21,388 bases of DNA from NCBI GenBank assembly GCA_045606265.1, contig JAZURO010000180.1, forward strand, positions 1 through 21,388. Direction: 5' to 3'. The DNA comes from RGIG4608 sp045606265. Lineage in GTDB: Bacteria; Bacillota; Clostridia; Oscillospirales; CAG-272. Of the stretch, positions 7,170 to 15,815 are shown one piece after another. Position 1 is the stretch's first letter, and each line of letters starts with the position of its first letter. The position numbers and the translations under genes are program-made. The notes below the pieces were generated by a model, which had not been told where the DNA came from, ran no database searches, and saw nothing but the letters and a program-made list of their open reading frames with translations.

Positions 7170-8306
7170 ATGAAAGCAGCAGGACTTATATTTTCCAATA
7201 TACATGATGCATCCATCCCCGAGCTTACAAAGCCACGTACAATGGCGAGTATTCCTTTTGGAGGAAGATACCGTCTCATCGACTTCGCTCTCTCCAATAT
7301 GGTAAATTCGGATATTACAACAGTAGGACTTATCACACATAACAATTATCAGTCACTTCTCGACCACATCGGTACGGGTAAGGACTGGGACCTTGCACGT
7401 CGCTCGGGCGGTATAAGAATCTTGCCCCCCTTTATTACAAGCGGCACAAGAGGTGACGACAAACTTTATAGCACACGTCTTCAAGCACTTGTGGGAGTTA
7501 AGAACTTCGTTGAAAATTGCGGAGCAGATCATATAATCATTTCTGATTGCAATATGATCTGTAATATCGATTTTTCAGATGCTCTTGATAATCACATTTC
7601 AAATGACGCAGATATTACGATAATAACAAAGCTTGTAAATACACACGAGCTTAAATTCCCGCTTGATAAATATATCAAAGTAGTGGAATATAATGAAAAC
7701 GGAGAGATTGTTGATTATACAGCTTACGATAGTCAGCAGGGTGAGCTTCACATAAATACAAATATGATGATAATTAAGCGCACTTATCTTCTCTCTGTTA
7801 TAAACGAAGCAGATGCCAGAGGGTATGATAGCTTTTCAAGAGACGTTATCGTAAGAAATCTTGGTAAACACCGCTTCTTTGCATTTGAATACGACGGATA
7901 TTTCAACTATATCGATTCAATGCAAAAATACTTCTTCTGCAATATGAAGATACTTGATTCAAGCAAGAGAAAGCTTGTTTTCCATGTCAAGAACAGACCT
8001 GTTTATACAAAGGTTAGAAACTCTGCGCCCACAAGATATGCTGAAAGCGCAAAGGTTACAAATTCCATCATAGCTGACGGATGCGTTATTGAGGGTGTTG
8101 TTGAAAACTCCATCCTTTTCAGAGGTGTAAAGGTAGGCAAGGGAACTGTGATTAAGAATTCCATTCTTTTGCAGAATACTTATACGGGAGATGACGTTTA
8201 CTTAAATTGTGTAGTTACGGACAAGGACGTAACCATTAAGAATGGAAAGATGCTTTCTGGACACGAAACACTTCCTTTCTATATTGGCAAAGGAACGACA
8301 GTATAA
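7170..8306 (+). CDS. glgD: ADP-glucose pyrophosphorylase regulatory subunit GlgD
   Basis: This 378-residue paralogue of GlgC is of the kind that in Firmicutes forms a hetero-oligomer and modulates the catalytic subunit. The fold is retained (IPFGGRYRLIDFALSN, 28-43, and a beta-helix C-terminus), but active-site features are missing. The glycine-rich LAGGxGxRL loop is replaced by GLIFSNIHDASIPEL, and the SGDH catalytic motif is SDCN (125-128), so the Asp position is Cys127. This supports a non-catalytic role. It lies 16 bases after glgC, with GAGGTG before the ATG. Confidence 0.93.
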   Translation: MKAAGLIFSNIHDASIPELTKPRTMASIPFGGRYRLIDFALSNMVNSDITTVGLITHNNYQSLLDHIGTGKDWDLARRSGGIRILPPFITSGTRGDDKLYSTRLQALVGVKNFVENCGADHIIISDCNMICNIDFSDALDNHISNDADITIITKLVNTHELKFPLDKYIKVVEYNENGEIVDYTAYDSQQGELHINTNMMIIKRTYLLSVINEADARGYDSFSRDVIVRNLGKHRFFAFEYDGYFNYIDSMQKYFFCNMKILDSSKRKLVFHVKNRPVYTKVRNSAPTRYAESAKVTNSIIADGCVIEGVVENSILFRGVKVGKGTVIKNSILLQNTYTGDDVYLNCVVTDKDVTIKNGKMLSGHETLPFYIGKGTTV

Positions 8307-8327
8307 TATTGCAAAGAGGATTTGAAA

Positions 8328-9761
8328 ATGAGAAAAATTTTGTTTGTTGGAGCAGAGGTAATGCCCTTTGCGGCGACCGGCGGTCTTGGAGACGTTCTCG
8401 GTTCATTGCCTGCGGCTCTTAAAAAAGAATATAAGGACGATATTGACGTCCGTGTAGTTTTGCCCCTTTATGACGCAGTAAAATCAGAATGGAGAAACCA
8501 GATGAAGCTTGAAGCGGTTTTCAACGTTCAGCTTTCTTGGAGAAATCTTTATTGTGGAGTACTAAGTCTTGTAAAGGACGGTGTTACGTATTATTTTATC
8601 GACAACGAATACTATTTTAAGAGGGGAGCTCTTTACGGATATGACGACGAGGCAGAAAGATATGCATTTTTCTGCAAGGCAGCCGTTGAAATGCTTGGCG
8701 TACTTGGATATTACCCCGATATTCTACACGCACACGATTGGCAGGCAGCTCTTACGCTTCCTTATCTAAATTTTCAGTATCGTTGGAGAAAAGAGTATCA
8801 GAACATAAAAACAGTTTTCACCATCCACAATATCGAATATCAGGGACAGTTTTCACACGACGTACTTGGTTACGTTTTCGGCTTTGACTATTCCGATTAC
8901 TTCGATTATAACGGTTGTGTAAATCTTATGAAGTGCGCAATTGAGATGGCAAATGTTGTATCAACTGTCAGCCCAAGATATTCCGAGGAGATCAGGAGTG
9001 ATGAATATTCACACGGCCTTGCTCCTATATTGCAGAAAAACGCACATAAGCTCACGGGAATACTTAACGGTATTGACTATAATTATTACAATCCCGAGAC
9101 TGACAAGGAATTGTTTATGAATTTCAAATCGGGTGAGCTTGATAAGAAGGTTAAGAATAAAACGGAGCTGCAAAGAGCACTTGCGCTTCCCGAAAGGGAG
9201 GACGTTCCTCTTGTTGCCATCATTTCCCGTCTTGCATCGCATAAGGGACTTGACCTTGTTCGTGAGATTGCATACGGTCTTGTTGATAATAATGATATAC
9301 AGCTTATTGTGCTCGGTAAAGGAGAAGCTCAGTATGAGGACTTTTTCAGAGAGCTTGAATACAACAGACACGATAAGGTGCGCTCACTTATTATGTACGA
9401 CAGAGATCTCTCAAAGCGCATATATGCTTCGGCAGACATATTCCTTATGCCGTCAAAGAGTGAGCCCTGCGGACTCTCTCAGATGATAGCTTCCCGTTAC
9501 GGAGCAATTCCCGTGGTAAGAGAAACGGGAGGTCTTTATGACTCAATTAAGGGCTATTGGCTGCTTAACGGAACAATTTTGGGCAACGGATTTACCTTTG
9601 CCAACTATTATGCAGGTGAGCTTTATGAGCGCACTACAGCTGCTCTTGAGCTTTATCACAATAAAGAGCTCTATCCTAAATTTGCTAAAAAGATTATGGA
9701 TACTGACTTTTCTTGGGGAATTTCCGCAAGAAAATACTATATGCTTTACGAAAGAATGTAG
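8328..9761 (+). CDS. glgA: Glycogen synthase, ADP-glucose type (GT5)
   Basis: This 477-residue glucosyltransferase adds glucose from ADP-glucose to the non-reducing ends of alpha-1,4-glucan. The N-terminal donor-binding loop reads MPFAATGGLGDVLGSLPAA (12-30), and the C-terminal catalytic motif PSKSEPCGL (375-383) contains the conserved Glu379, followed by VVRETGGL. The Lys that usually precedes TGGL (Lys15 in E. coli) is Ala16 here. The start is ATG 8328, eight bases after AGAGGA; a TTG at 8322 is too close to that site. The gene lies 21 bases after glgD in the same operon. Confidence 0.94.
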   Translation: MRKILFVGAEVMPFAATGGLGDVLGSLPAALKKEYKDDIDVRVVLPLYDAVKSEWRNQMKLEAVFNVQLSWRNLYCGVLSLVKDGVTYYFIDNEYYFKRGALYGYDDEAERYAFFCKAAVEMLGVLGYYPDILHAHDWQAALTLPYLNFQYRWRKEYQNIKTVFTIHNIEYQGQFSHDVLGYVFGFDYSDYFDYNGCVNLMKCAIEMANVVSTVSPRYSEEIRSDEYSHGLAPILQKNAHKLTGILNGIDYNYYNPETDKELFMNFKSGELDKKVKNKTELQRALALPEREDVPLVAIISRLASHKGLDLVREIAYGLVDNNDIQLIVLGKGEAQYEDFFRELEYNRHDKVRSLIMYDRDLSKRIYASADIFLMPSKSEPCGLSQMIASRYGAIPVVRETGGLYDSIKGYWLLNGTILGNGFTFANYYAGELYERTTAALELYHNKELYPKFAKKIMDTDFSWGISARKYYMLYERM

Positions 9762-9800
9762 GGCAAAAATCGCAAATACCTATTTATTTTTGGAGGACAC

Positions 9801-12233
9801 ATGAATTACCAACCCACAGTGAACGAAATCACAGAAAATTTAGAAGGCAAGCTTGCCAGATACTTTGGTTGCACAAGCAAGGAAGCAACAAGAGAACAAA
9901 TGTATAAGGCAGCTGCCATGACAGTCAAGGATATTCTCACAGCGAAAAGAGGAGAGTATAAAAAGACGGTTAATCAGGCGGGAGGCAAAAGAGTGTACTA
10001 TATGTGCATGGAGTTTTTGCTTGGTCGCTCACTTAAAACCAATCTTTGTAACCTTGGACTTGCAGAAGACTATAAGAAGTCCTTGAAGTCACTTGGCTTT
10101 GAGCTTGACGATCTTTATGAATGCGAGCCCGATGCAGGTCTTGGAAACGGCGGTCTTGGACGTCTTGCTGCTTGCTTTATGGATTCACTCTCATCGCTTG
10201 ATTATCCTGCAACAGGATTTTCGCTTTGCTATGAATACGGCTTATTTAAGCAGATGATCGTTGACGGAATGCAGATTGAGCTTCCTGACGTATGGCTTCC
10301 CGGCGGAGAAGTATGGCTTACTCCCAGAACAGACAGAGTGTTTAGAGTACGTCTTGGCGGACGTGTTCGTGAGGAATGGCGTGAAGATCATATGGAAGTT
10401 ATCTATGAAAACTGCGAAGAATATGAGGCAGTTCCTTATGATATGATGATTTCCGGTGCTGATTCAACAGCAGTTTCACAGCTCCGTCTTTGGAAGGCAA
10501 GAGATATTCACAACTTCAATATGCATCTTTTCTCACAGGGTGAATACGCAAGAGCGCTTGAAGAAAGCACAAATGCAGAGATTCTTACAAAGGTGCTTTA
10601 TCCTTCTGACAATCATACTCAGGGTAAGATCCTTCGTCTTACACAGCAGTATTTCTTGGTTTCGGCATCAATGCAAAGTATTATTCGTGACCATATGGCA
10701 GTATATGGAACAATCGATAATCTTGCAGATAAGGTTGCTATCCACATCAACGATACGCATCCTGCGCTCTGCATCCCTGAGCTTATGAGAATCCTTCTTG
10801 ACGATTATCATTTTTCTTGGGAAAGATCTTGGGATATGGTACAAAAGATCGTGTCTTACACAAACCATACAGTATTACCTGAGGCACTTGAAACATGGAA
10901 TGAGGACATCTTTCAGCTCAAGCTCCCCAGAATTCACCAGATTATCAAAGAAATCAACGAAAGATTTTGTAAAGAAGCGTGGAACGTATTCCCCGGCAAC
11001 TGGGAAAAGATTTCCAAGCTCAGCGTGATCGGTTACGGTCAGGTAAGAATGGCTAACCTTTCAGTTATCGGTTCCCACTCCATCAACGGTGTATCAAAGC
11101 TTCACTCCGATATTCTTAAAGATTCCACGTTCAAGGATTTCTATAAGATGTATCCCGATAGATTTGATAACGTAACAAACGGTATTGCTCACAGAAGATG
11201 GCTTTGTTACTCCAACCCCAAGCTTTCCGGCTTGCTTGACGAATGCATCGGTACAGGTTACAGACATAATCCTGAGGAGCTTGCAAACTTTGCAAAATAT
11301 GCTGATGATAAGGCAGTTCTTGAACAGATACGTGCAATAAAGCACGAAAACAAGAAAGCATTTGCTGATCTTTTCTATAAAAAGACTGGCAGAACTCTTG
11401 ATACACACTCTGTATTTGACGTTCAGATCAAGAGATTGCACGAATATAAGCGTCAGCTTCTCAATGCACTTAACATTATCAACCTCTATATTGACATTAA
11501 AGAAAATCCCAATCTTGATATTCAGCCCCAAACATTCATTTTTGGTGCAAAGGCGGCTCCCGGATATCAGATGGCTAAGGAGATCATCAAGCTTATCTGC
11601 TTTATCAGCCGTGAGATTGAAAATGATCCCATTGTTAGTCAGAAGATTAAGGTAGTGTTCCTTGAAGACTATAACGTAAGTATGGCTGAGGCACTTATTC
11701 CTTCTGCCGAAATCAGTGAACAGATTTCTCTTGCAGGTAAGGAAGCAAGTGGTACGGGCTGTATGAAGCTTATGATGAACGGTGCGCTTACCATCGGTAC
11801 ACTTGACGGTGCAAACATAGAGATGCTTGCAGCGGCAGGAAAAGAAAATATGTACATCTTCGGTCTTACCGCCAAAGAGGTTGAAGATATTTGGGCTAGA
11901 GGATACCACTCTAACGAGTTCTATGCAAACAATAACCGTCTTAATAAGATTATTGATTGCCTCAACCGTGGCTTTGCAGGTCAATCCTTTGCACATATTT
12001 CAAGATACCTTCTTACAGGTATGGGCGTTGCTGACCCATTTATGTGTCTTGCTGACTTCGAATCCTACCGTACAACTCACGAAAGAATGATTGCTGACTA
12101 TGCAGATAAGCAGAAGTGGAACAGAATGTCCCTTATGAATATTGCATCAGCGGGATATTTCGCAGCTGACAGAAGTATCGAAGAATACGCACAAAAATTC
12201 TGGAATCTTCAAAAAATCACAGGAAATAAATAA
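9801..12233 (+). CDS. glgP: Glycogen/maltodextrin phosphorylase (GT35)
   Basis: This 810-residue, PLP-dependent enzyme releases glucose-1-phosphate from alpha-1,4-glucan ends. Family motifs include EPDAGLGNGGLGRLAACFMDS, HINDTHPALCIPELMRIL, VTNGIAHRRWL, QIKRLHEYKRQLLN, and the cofactor site EASGTGCMKLMMNGAL with the PLP lysine at Lys656. The residue two before that Lys is Cys654, where the best known phosphorylases have Asn. The ATG follows GGAGG by six bases. It is placed 39 bases after glgA and 3 bases before the GH13 gene, so synthesis and breakdown enzymes share one transcript, which suggests turnover is controlled mainly at the enzyme level. Confidence 0.95.
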   Translation: MNYQPTVNEITENLEGKLARYFGCTSKEATREQMYKAAAMTVKDILTAKRGEYKKTVNQAGGKRVYYMCMEFLLGRSLKTNLCNLGLAEDYKKSLKSLGFELDDLYECEPDAGLGNGGLGRLAACFMDSLSSLDYPATGFSLCYEYGLFKQMIVDGMQIELPDVWLPGGEVWLTPRTDRVFRVRLGGRVREEWREDHMEVIYENCEEYEAVPYDMMISGADSTAVSQLRLWKARDIHNFNMHLFSQGEYARALEESTNAEILTKVLYPSDNHTQGKILRLTQQYFLVSASMQSIIRDHMAVYGTIDNLADKVAIHINDTHPALCIPELMRILLDDYHFSWERSWDMVQKIVSYTNHTVLPEALETWNEDIFQLKLPRIHQIIKEINERFCKEAWNVFPGNWEKISKLSVIGYGQVRMANLSVIGSHSINGVSKLHSDILKDSTFKDFYKMYPDRFDNVTNGIAHRRWLCYSNPKLSGLLDECIGTGYRHNPEELANFAKYADDKAVLEQIRAIKHENKKAFADLFYKKTGRTLDTHSVFDVQIKRLHEYKRQLLNALNIINLYIDIKENPNLDIQPQTFIFGAKAAPGYQMAKEIIKLICFISREIENDPIVSQKIKVVFLEDYNVSMAEALIPSAEISEQISLAGKEASGTGCMKLMMNGALTIGTLDGANIEMLAAAGKENMYIFGLTAKEVEDIWARGYHSNEFYANNNRLNKIIDCLNRGFAGQSFAHISRYLLTGMGVADPFMCLADFESYRTTHERMIADYADKQKWNRMSLMNIASAGYFAADRSIEEYAQKFWNLQKITGNK

Positions 12234-12236
12234 TCA

Positions 12237-14150
12237 ATGTATAATCAACCGCAAAACAACGCCGTTTGTAACGGAGTTGAGATAATAAGAGAAAGAAAAG
12301 TTGATTCATCTTGGGAAAATGCCTCGTATAGCGGGGCATTTTCCGTAAATGATGACATCAGAATAAGAATCGTCGTGCCTACCAATATGGGAACGCAGGG
12401 CGTAGTTATGAGAATTAATCGCGATGGCGAGGATTATTGGGATATTCCTCTCACTCTCTCAAGCTTTGAGCTGGGACGTGAGGAATATACGCTTGAACTG
12501 AATATGCGTAAGCTCTGCGGTCCTGTCCCCGCACTCTTTTTCTATGAGTTTTTGTTTTTAAGGGGAACAAGAACACTCTTTACACACAGCTTGAATAATT
12601 TCGATTTTGAGCTTTCATATCACTCGGAGTCTAAATTTTCTCTGCTGGTGTATGAAGATTATTTTGTTGCCAAGGAGTGGTTTGGCAAGGGAATAATGTA
12701 CCACGTTTTCGTTGACCGTTTTGCAAAGGGTGAAATTGCTCCTTTTGTACGTGATGACGTTATTATTAATGATGATTGGTATAATGGAATTCCGCAATAT
12801 GCTAAAAATCAGGGAGATAAGCTCAAAAACAATATGTTTTTTGGCGGAAATCTCAAAGGAATTGAAGATAAGCTTGATTATCTTGAAGGTCTTGGCACAA
12901 AAGTGATTTACCTAAGCCCAATTTTTAAGGCATACTCAAATCACAAATACGATACGGGTGACTATATGACCGTTGACGAAATGTTTGGTGGTGAAGAGGC
13001 ATTTGTATCCTTGATAAATAAGGCAAGGGAGAGGGGCATAAGCATCATTTTGGACGGTGTGTTTAATCACACGGGGGATGATAGCTTGTACTTCAATAAA
13101 TATGGAAAATATGACTCACAAGGCGCTTGCAACTGTGAGAATTCAAAATATAGAAATTGGTTTAATTTCAAATGCTATCCCTGCGACTACGAATCGTGGT
13201 GGGGAATAGACATTCTGCCAAAGCTAAATCAGAATAATGAGGATTGCCGCAATTATTTCGTTGGCGAAAACGGTGTGATCGAAAAATATACCAAAATGGG
13301 TATTGGAGGTTGGCGTCTTGACGTTGCCGACGAGCTTCCGGACGAGTTTTTGTATCAGCTTCGCGAAAGAGTACATAAGAATTCAAACGGACAGGGAATA
13401 GTTATAGGTGAGGTTTGGGAAAATGCCGCAGTTAAAACTGCATACGGTCATAGAAGGAACTATTTCCACGGTCGTCAGCTCGACAGCGTTATGAACTATC
13501 CTCTTCGCAACGGAATAATAGACTTCGTTACCTATGGCAGCGCAGAAATGCTGTATAACGTTCTTGTTGAACTGTATTCTTCTTATCCAAGATGTGTAAG
13601 TGATTCTCTTATGAATATTCTTGGCACACACGATACTGAAAGAATACTTACGGTTCTCGGCAATAACTACCGCCCCGATGCTCCCAATGATCATCTTGCG
13701 GTTATGAGAATGAGTTCACAGGAAAAGGACATTGCGATTCAGCGCTTGAAAATGGCTGCTATTCTGCAATATACCGTGTACGGAATACCATCTGTATTCT
13801 ATGGTGACGAGGCGGGAGTTGAGGGATATCACGATCCTTTCTGCCGCAGACCTTATCCTTGGGGCAAGGAAAACGAAGAGCTTTTGGAGCACTACCGCAA
13901 GCTTGGTGAACTCAGAAATATTGAAAAAGCATTTGATAGGGGAGCTTTCCGTGTGATTGAGCACAGTAAAGAAACTCTCGCATATGAAAGGGTTAAAGAC
14001 GATTCACGAGTGGTTGTAATAGCTAATGGTGGCGAGAATATATACCGTGACCGAATGGAGGGCAAATGGATTGATATGCTCAGTTATGAGAGCTTTGAGA
14101 ATTATATCAATATCCCACCACACAGCGCAAGAGTTTTGAAGCAAATATAA
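12237..14150 (+). CDS. GH13 alpha-amylase family enzyme (neopullulanase/maltodextrinase-like), cytoplasmic
   Basis: This is a 637-residue glycoside hydrolase with no signal peptide, so it acts inside the cell. Residues 1-145 form a beta-rich N-terminal domain like those of neopullulanase and cyclomaltodextrinase. The TIM-barrel follows with all four GH13 regions: DGVFNH (273-278), WRLDVADE with nucleophile Asp362, GEVWE with acid/base Glu392, and LGTHDTE with Asp466. A short C-terminal beta domain ends the protein. The gene begins 3 bases after the glgP stop and is followed by the operon terminator. The likely job is hydrolysis of maltodextrins or limit dextrins left by GlgP. Specificity for alpha-1,4 or alpha-1,6 bonds cannot be read; a debranching role is plausible. 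Conserved regions do not look like branching enzyme GlgB. Confidence 0.88.
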   Translation: MYNQPQNNAVCNGVEIIRERKVDSSWENASYSGAFSVNDDIRIRIVVPTNMGTQGVVMRINRDGEDYWDIPLTLSSFELGREEYTLELNMRKLCGPVPALFFYEFLFLRGTRTLFTHSLNNFDFELSYHSESKFSLLVYEDYFVAKEWFGKGIMYHVFVDRFAKGEIAPFVRDDVIINDDWYNGIPQYAKNQGDKLKNNMFFGGNLKGIEDKLDYLEGLGTKVIYLSPIFKAYSNHKYDTGDYMTVDEMFGGEEAFVSLINKARERGISIILDGVFNHTGDDSLYFNKYGKYDSQGACNCENSKYRNWFNFKCYPCDYESWWGIDILPKLNQNNEDCRNYFVGENGVIEKYTKMGIGGWRLDVADELPDEFLYQLRERVHKNSNGQGIVIGEVWENAAVKTAYGHRRNYFHGRQLDSVMNYPLRNGIIDFVTYGSAEMLYNVLVELYSSYPRCVSDSLMNILGTHDTERILTVLGNNYRPDAPNDHLAVMRMSSQEKDIAIQRLKMAAILQYTVYGIPSVFYGDEAGVEGYHDPFCRRPYPWGKENEELLEHYRKLGELRNIEKAFDRGAFRVIEHSKETLAYERVKDDSRVVVIANGGENIYRDRMEGKWIDMLSYESFENYINIPPHSARVLKQI

Positions 14151-14154
14151 AACT

Positions 14155-14187
14155 AAGGCACCGCAAATACGGTGCCTTTATTTTTTT
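14155..14187 (+). terminator. Terminator of the glycogen operon
   Basis: AAGGCACCG (14155-14163) pairs with CGGTGCCTT (14170-14178) around CAAATA, followed by TATTTTTTT. It lies 4 bases after the GH13 stop codon. Confidence 0.92.
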
Positions 14188-14207
14188 ATCAAAAAAGAAA
14201 AAAACTA

Positions 14208-14236
14208 TTGCTATCTAATAAAAATTGTGTTAATAT
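14208..14236 (+). promoter_or_regulatory. Possible promoter of the lipoprotein-smpB-DUF1846 block
   Basis: TTGCTA (14208-14213), 17 bases, TAATAT (14231-14236), with TGT just before the -10. A perfect TATAAT at 14237-14242 lies beside it but has no matching -35. Either would start transcription about 25-30 bases before ATG 14273. Confidence 0.45.
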
Positions 14237-14272
14237 TATAATAGATAAATATGTTTACACATAGGTAGGATT

Positions 14273-14791
14273 ATGAAATTTATCAAATTGATGGCAATTT
14301 GCCTTGCTTGCAGCTTCTTTTTACTTGCCTGTGATACAAAAAGTGTTGACACAAGATACACGGGAATTCGTGCTGATGAGGACATAATTGAATCCATAAG
14401 ACAGGAGATGCAGGATAAAGAAGATTCTATGCTTGCAAATGAAGGGGACGTGTTCTGGACGGAATCGGGAAAGCTCTGGCATAACAGCCACGAATGCTCG
14501 TATCTTGCAAATTCCAAAACAGTACTTCACGGCACTATTGAAGAGGCAAGACTTGAGGGTAAGGAAAAGGCGTGTGAAAGATGCTCTTCGTCAGAGACGG
14601 ATAGTATTTACGAATCGCTTGAAAGTAACGAATATAAGCAAGGTGATGTTTTCTTTACTAAGGACGGCACCGTTTGGCACACAAATATCAATTGCAAATT
14701 GATTGTAGGTGCGCAAAAAGTATATTTTGCAAATGAGATAACTGCAAAGCTTCTTGGCAAAACAAGCTCTTGCACCGAATGTGAAGATTAG
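14273..14791 (+). CDS. Lipoprotein with two tandem His-Cys/Cys-x2-Cys motifs, function unknown
   Basis: This encodes 172 residues. The N-terminus MKFIKLMAICLACSFFLLAC is a lipoprotein signal ending in the lipobox LLAC, with Cys20 as the lipidated residue. A charged helix-like linker (about 28-58) is followed by two repeats of about 45 residues. Repeat 1 starts GDVFWTESGKLWHNSHEC and ends CERC; repeat 2 starts GDVFFTKDGTVWHTNINC and ends CTEC. Each carries H-x4-C, a middle segment of the T-x-E-A/I-x-L type, and C-x2-C, so each could bind one metal ion. The pattern resembles the small 'YHxxxCxxL…CxxC' module found at the ends of some bacterial nucleases and Ada-like proteins. The start has TAGGTAGGA before ATG. 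Promoter and terminator boundaries make it the first gene of its block. Function not known. Confidence 0.8.
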   Translation: MKFIKLMAICLACSFFLLACDTKSVDTRYTGIRADEDIIESIRQEMQDKEDSMLANEGDVFWTESGKLWHNSHECSYLANSKTVLHGTIEEARLEGKEKACERCSSSETDSIYESLESNEYKQGDVFFTKDGTVWHTNINCKLIVGAQKVYFANEITAKLLGKTSSCTECED

Positions 14792-14825
14792 TTAAAGTCT
14801 ATATACTAAGAATCGGAGGAATAAT

Positions 14826-15329
14826 ATGATTATCAGACTCGCTGAAAAAAAGGATATTGACAGAATAATGCAGATTATAGCTGATGCCCGTGAGAGTATC
14901 GGACGTCTTGGTATAGACCAATGGCAGTATGGATATCCCACAAGGGATATAGTTAAAGAGGATATTAAGCTTGAACGTGGATTTGTTGTGCTTGACGGAG
15001 ATGAGATATGCGCTACCTTTGCGCTTATGCTTAACGGAGAGCCGACCTATAAGAAGATATATTGCGGTGCGTGGCTTTCTGACGGAGCATATCTTGCTTT
15101 GCACAGAATAGCTATTGAAAGTGCATACCGTGGTAAAGGCGTTGCAGAAGAAATAATCGGATTCCTTTGTAATTATTCAAATGAGAACGATTATTCAAGT
15201 GTCAGAGTTGATACGCATCAGGGAAATATTCCAATGAGGAAAATGCTTGAAAAAAATGGCTTTGAATATTGTGGAACCATACGACTTCTTGACGGACAAG
15301 AGCGTGTCGCTTATGAAAAGCTGGTATAA
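14826..15329 (+). CDS. GNAT family N-acetyltransferase
   Basis: This 167-residue cytoplasmic protein has the GNAT fold. An N-terminal MIIRLAEKKDIDRIMQII and a core HRIAIESAYRGKGVAEEI carry the acetyl-CoA pyrophosphate-binding signature R-G-K-G-V-A (about residues 101-106), followed by VRVDTHQGNIPMRKMLEKNG (motif B) and GFEYCGTI. The substrate is not predictable: many such small GNATs acetylate amines or antibiotics, and genomes hold many of them. The ribosome binding site is GGAGG (14816-14820), and smpB starts 8 bases after its stop, so the two are probably co-transcribed. Confidence 0.88.
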   Translation: MIIRLAEKKDIDRIMQIIADARESIGRLGIDQWQYGYPTRDIVKEDIKLERGFVVLDGDEICATFALMLNGEPTYKKIYCGAWLSDGAYLALHRIAIESAYRGKGVAEEIIGFLCNYSNENDYSSVRVDTHQGNIPMRKMLEKNGFEYCGTIRLLDGQERVAYEKLV

Positions 15330-15337
15330 GGTGTGTT

Positions 15338-15805
15338 ATGGCAGATAAAGCTTCAATTAAAATAATATCGCAAAACAAAAAAGCGTATCACGACTATTTT
15401 GTGGAAGAAAAGTATGAGGCGGGAGTGGAGCTTTTCGGCACGGAGGTAAAAAGTATTCGTGCAGGAAAGGTTAATATAAAGGAATCCTACTGCGATTTCA
15501 AAAACGGTGAGGTTTTTGTTGTGGGAATGCATATAAGTCCTTATGAGCAGGGGAACGTGTTCAACAAAGATCCGCTTCGTCCCAAAAAGCTCCTTCTTCA
15601 TAAGAGAGAAATATTAAAGCTCTTTGGATTTGTTGCTCAAAAGGGATATACACTCGTGCCCTTGCAGGTCTATCTTTCCAATTCAAGAGTGAAAATAGAG
15701 ATTGGTCTTTGCAGAGGCAAAAAGCTCTATGATAAACGAGACGATATGGCACGAAACGACGCAAAACGAGATATGGAACGTGCTTTCAAATCACATAACG
15801 ATTAA
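15338..15805 (+). CDS. smpB: SsrA-binding protein SmpB
   Basis: This 155-residue RNA-binding protein brings tmRNA to stalled ribosomes in trans-translation. Characteristic segments are GVELFGTEVKSIRAGKVNIK (about 30-49), YEQGN, the KKLLLHKREI helix, and the C-terminal GLCRGKKLYDKRD followed by a basic tail (MARNDAKRDMERAFK) that would enter the decoding site. Length is normal for the family. GGTG lies before the ATG. No tmRNA gene (ssrA) follows directly; the next gene is a DUF1846 protein 10 bases downstream. Confidence 0.97.
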   Translation: MADKASIKIISQNKKAYHDYFVEEKYEAGVELFGTEVKSIRAGKVNIKESYCDFKNGEVFVVGMHISPYEQGNVFNKDPLRPKKLLLHKREILKLFGFVAQKGYTLVPLQVYLSNSRVKIEIGLCRGKKLYDKRDDMARNDAKRDMERAFKSHND

Positions 15806-15815
15806 GGCGGGAACT

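Noticed and set aside
11094..11996. 300-residue open frame on the minus strand inside glgP
   Set aside because: It lies wholly antisense to a strongly conserved phosphorylase, has no ribosome binding site or family motif, and is a shadow of codon bias.
15702..15815. DUF1846 gene starting inside smpB
   Set aside because: It would overlap smpB by 104 bases. ATG 15816 has a Shine-Dalgarno-like sequence and the expected spacing.
15806..15815. tmRNA gene (ssrA) following smpB
   Set aside because: Only ten bases separate smpB from the next gene, and no tRNA-like ends were seen elsewhere in the window.
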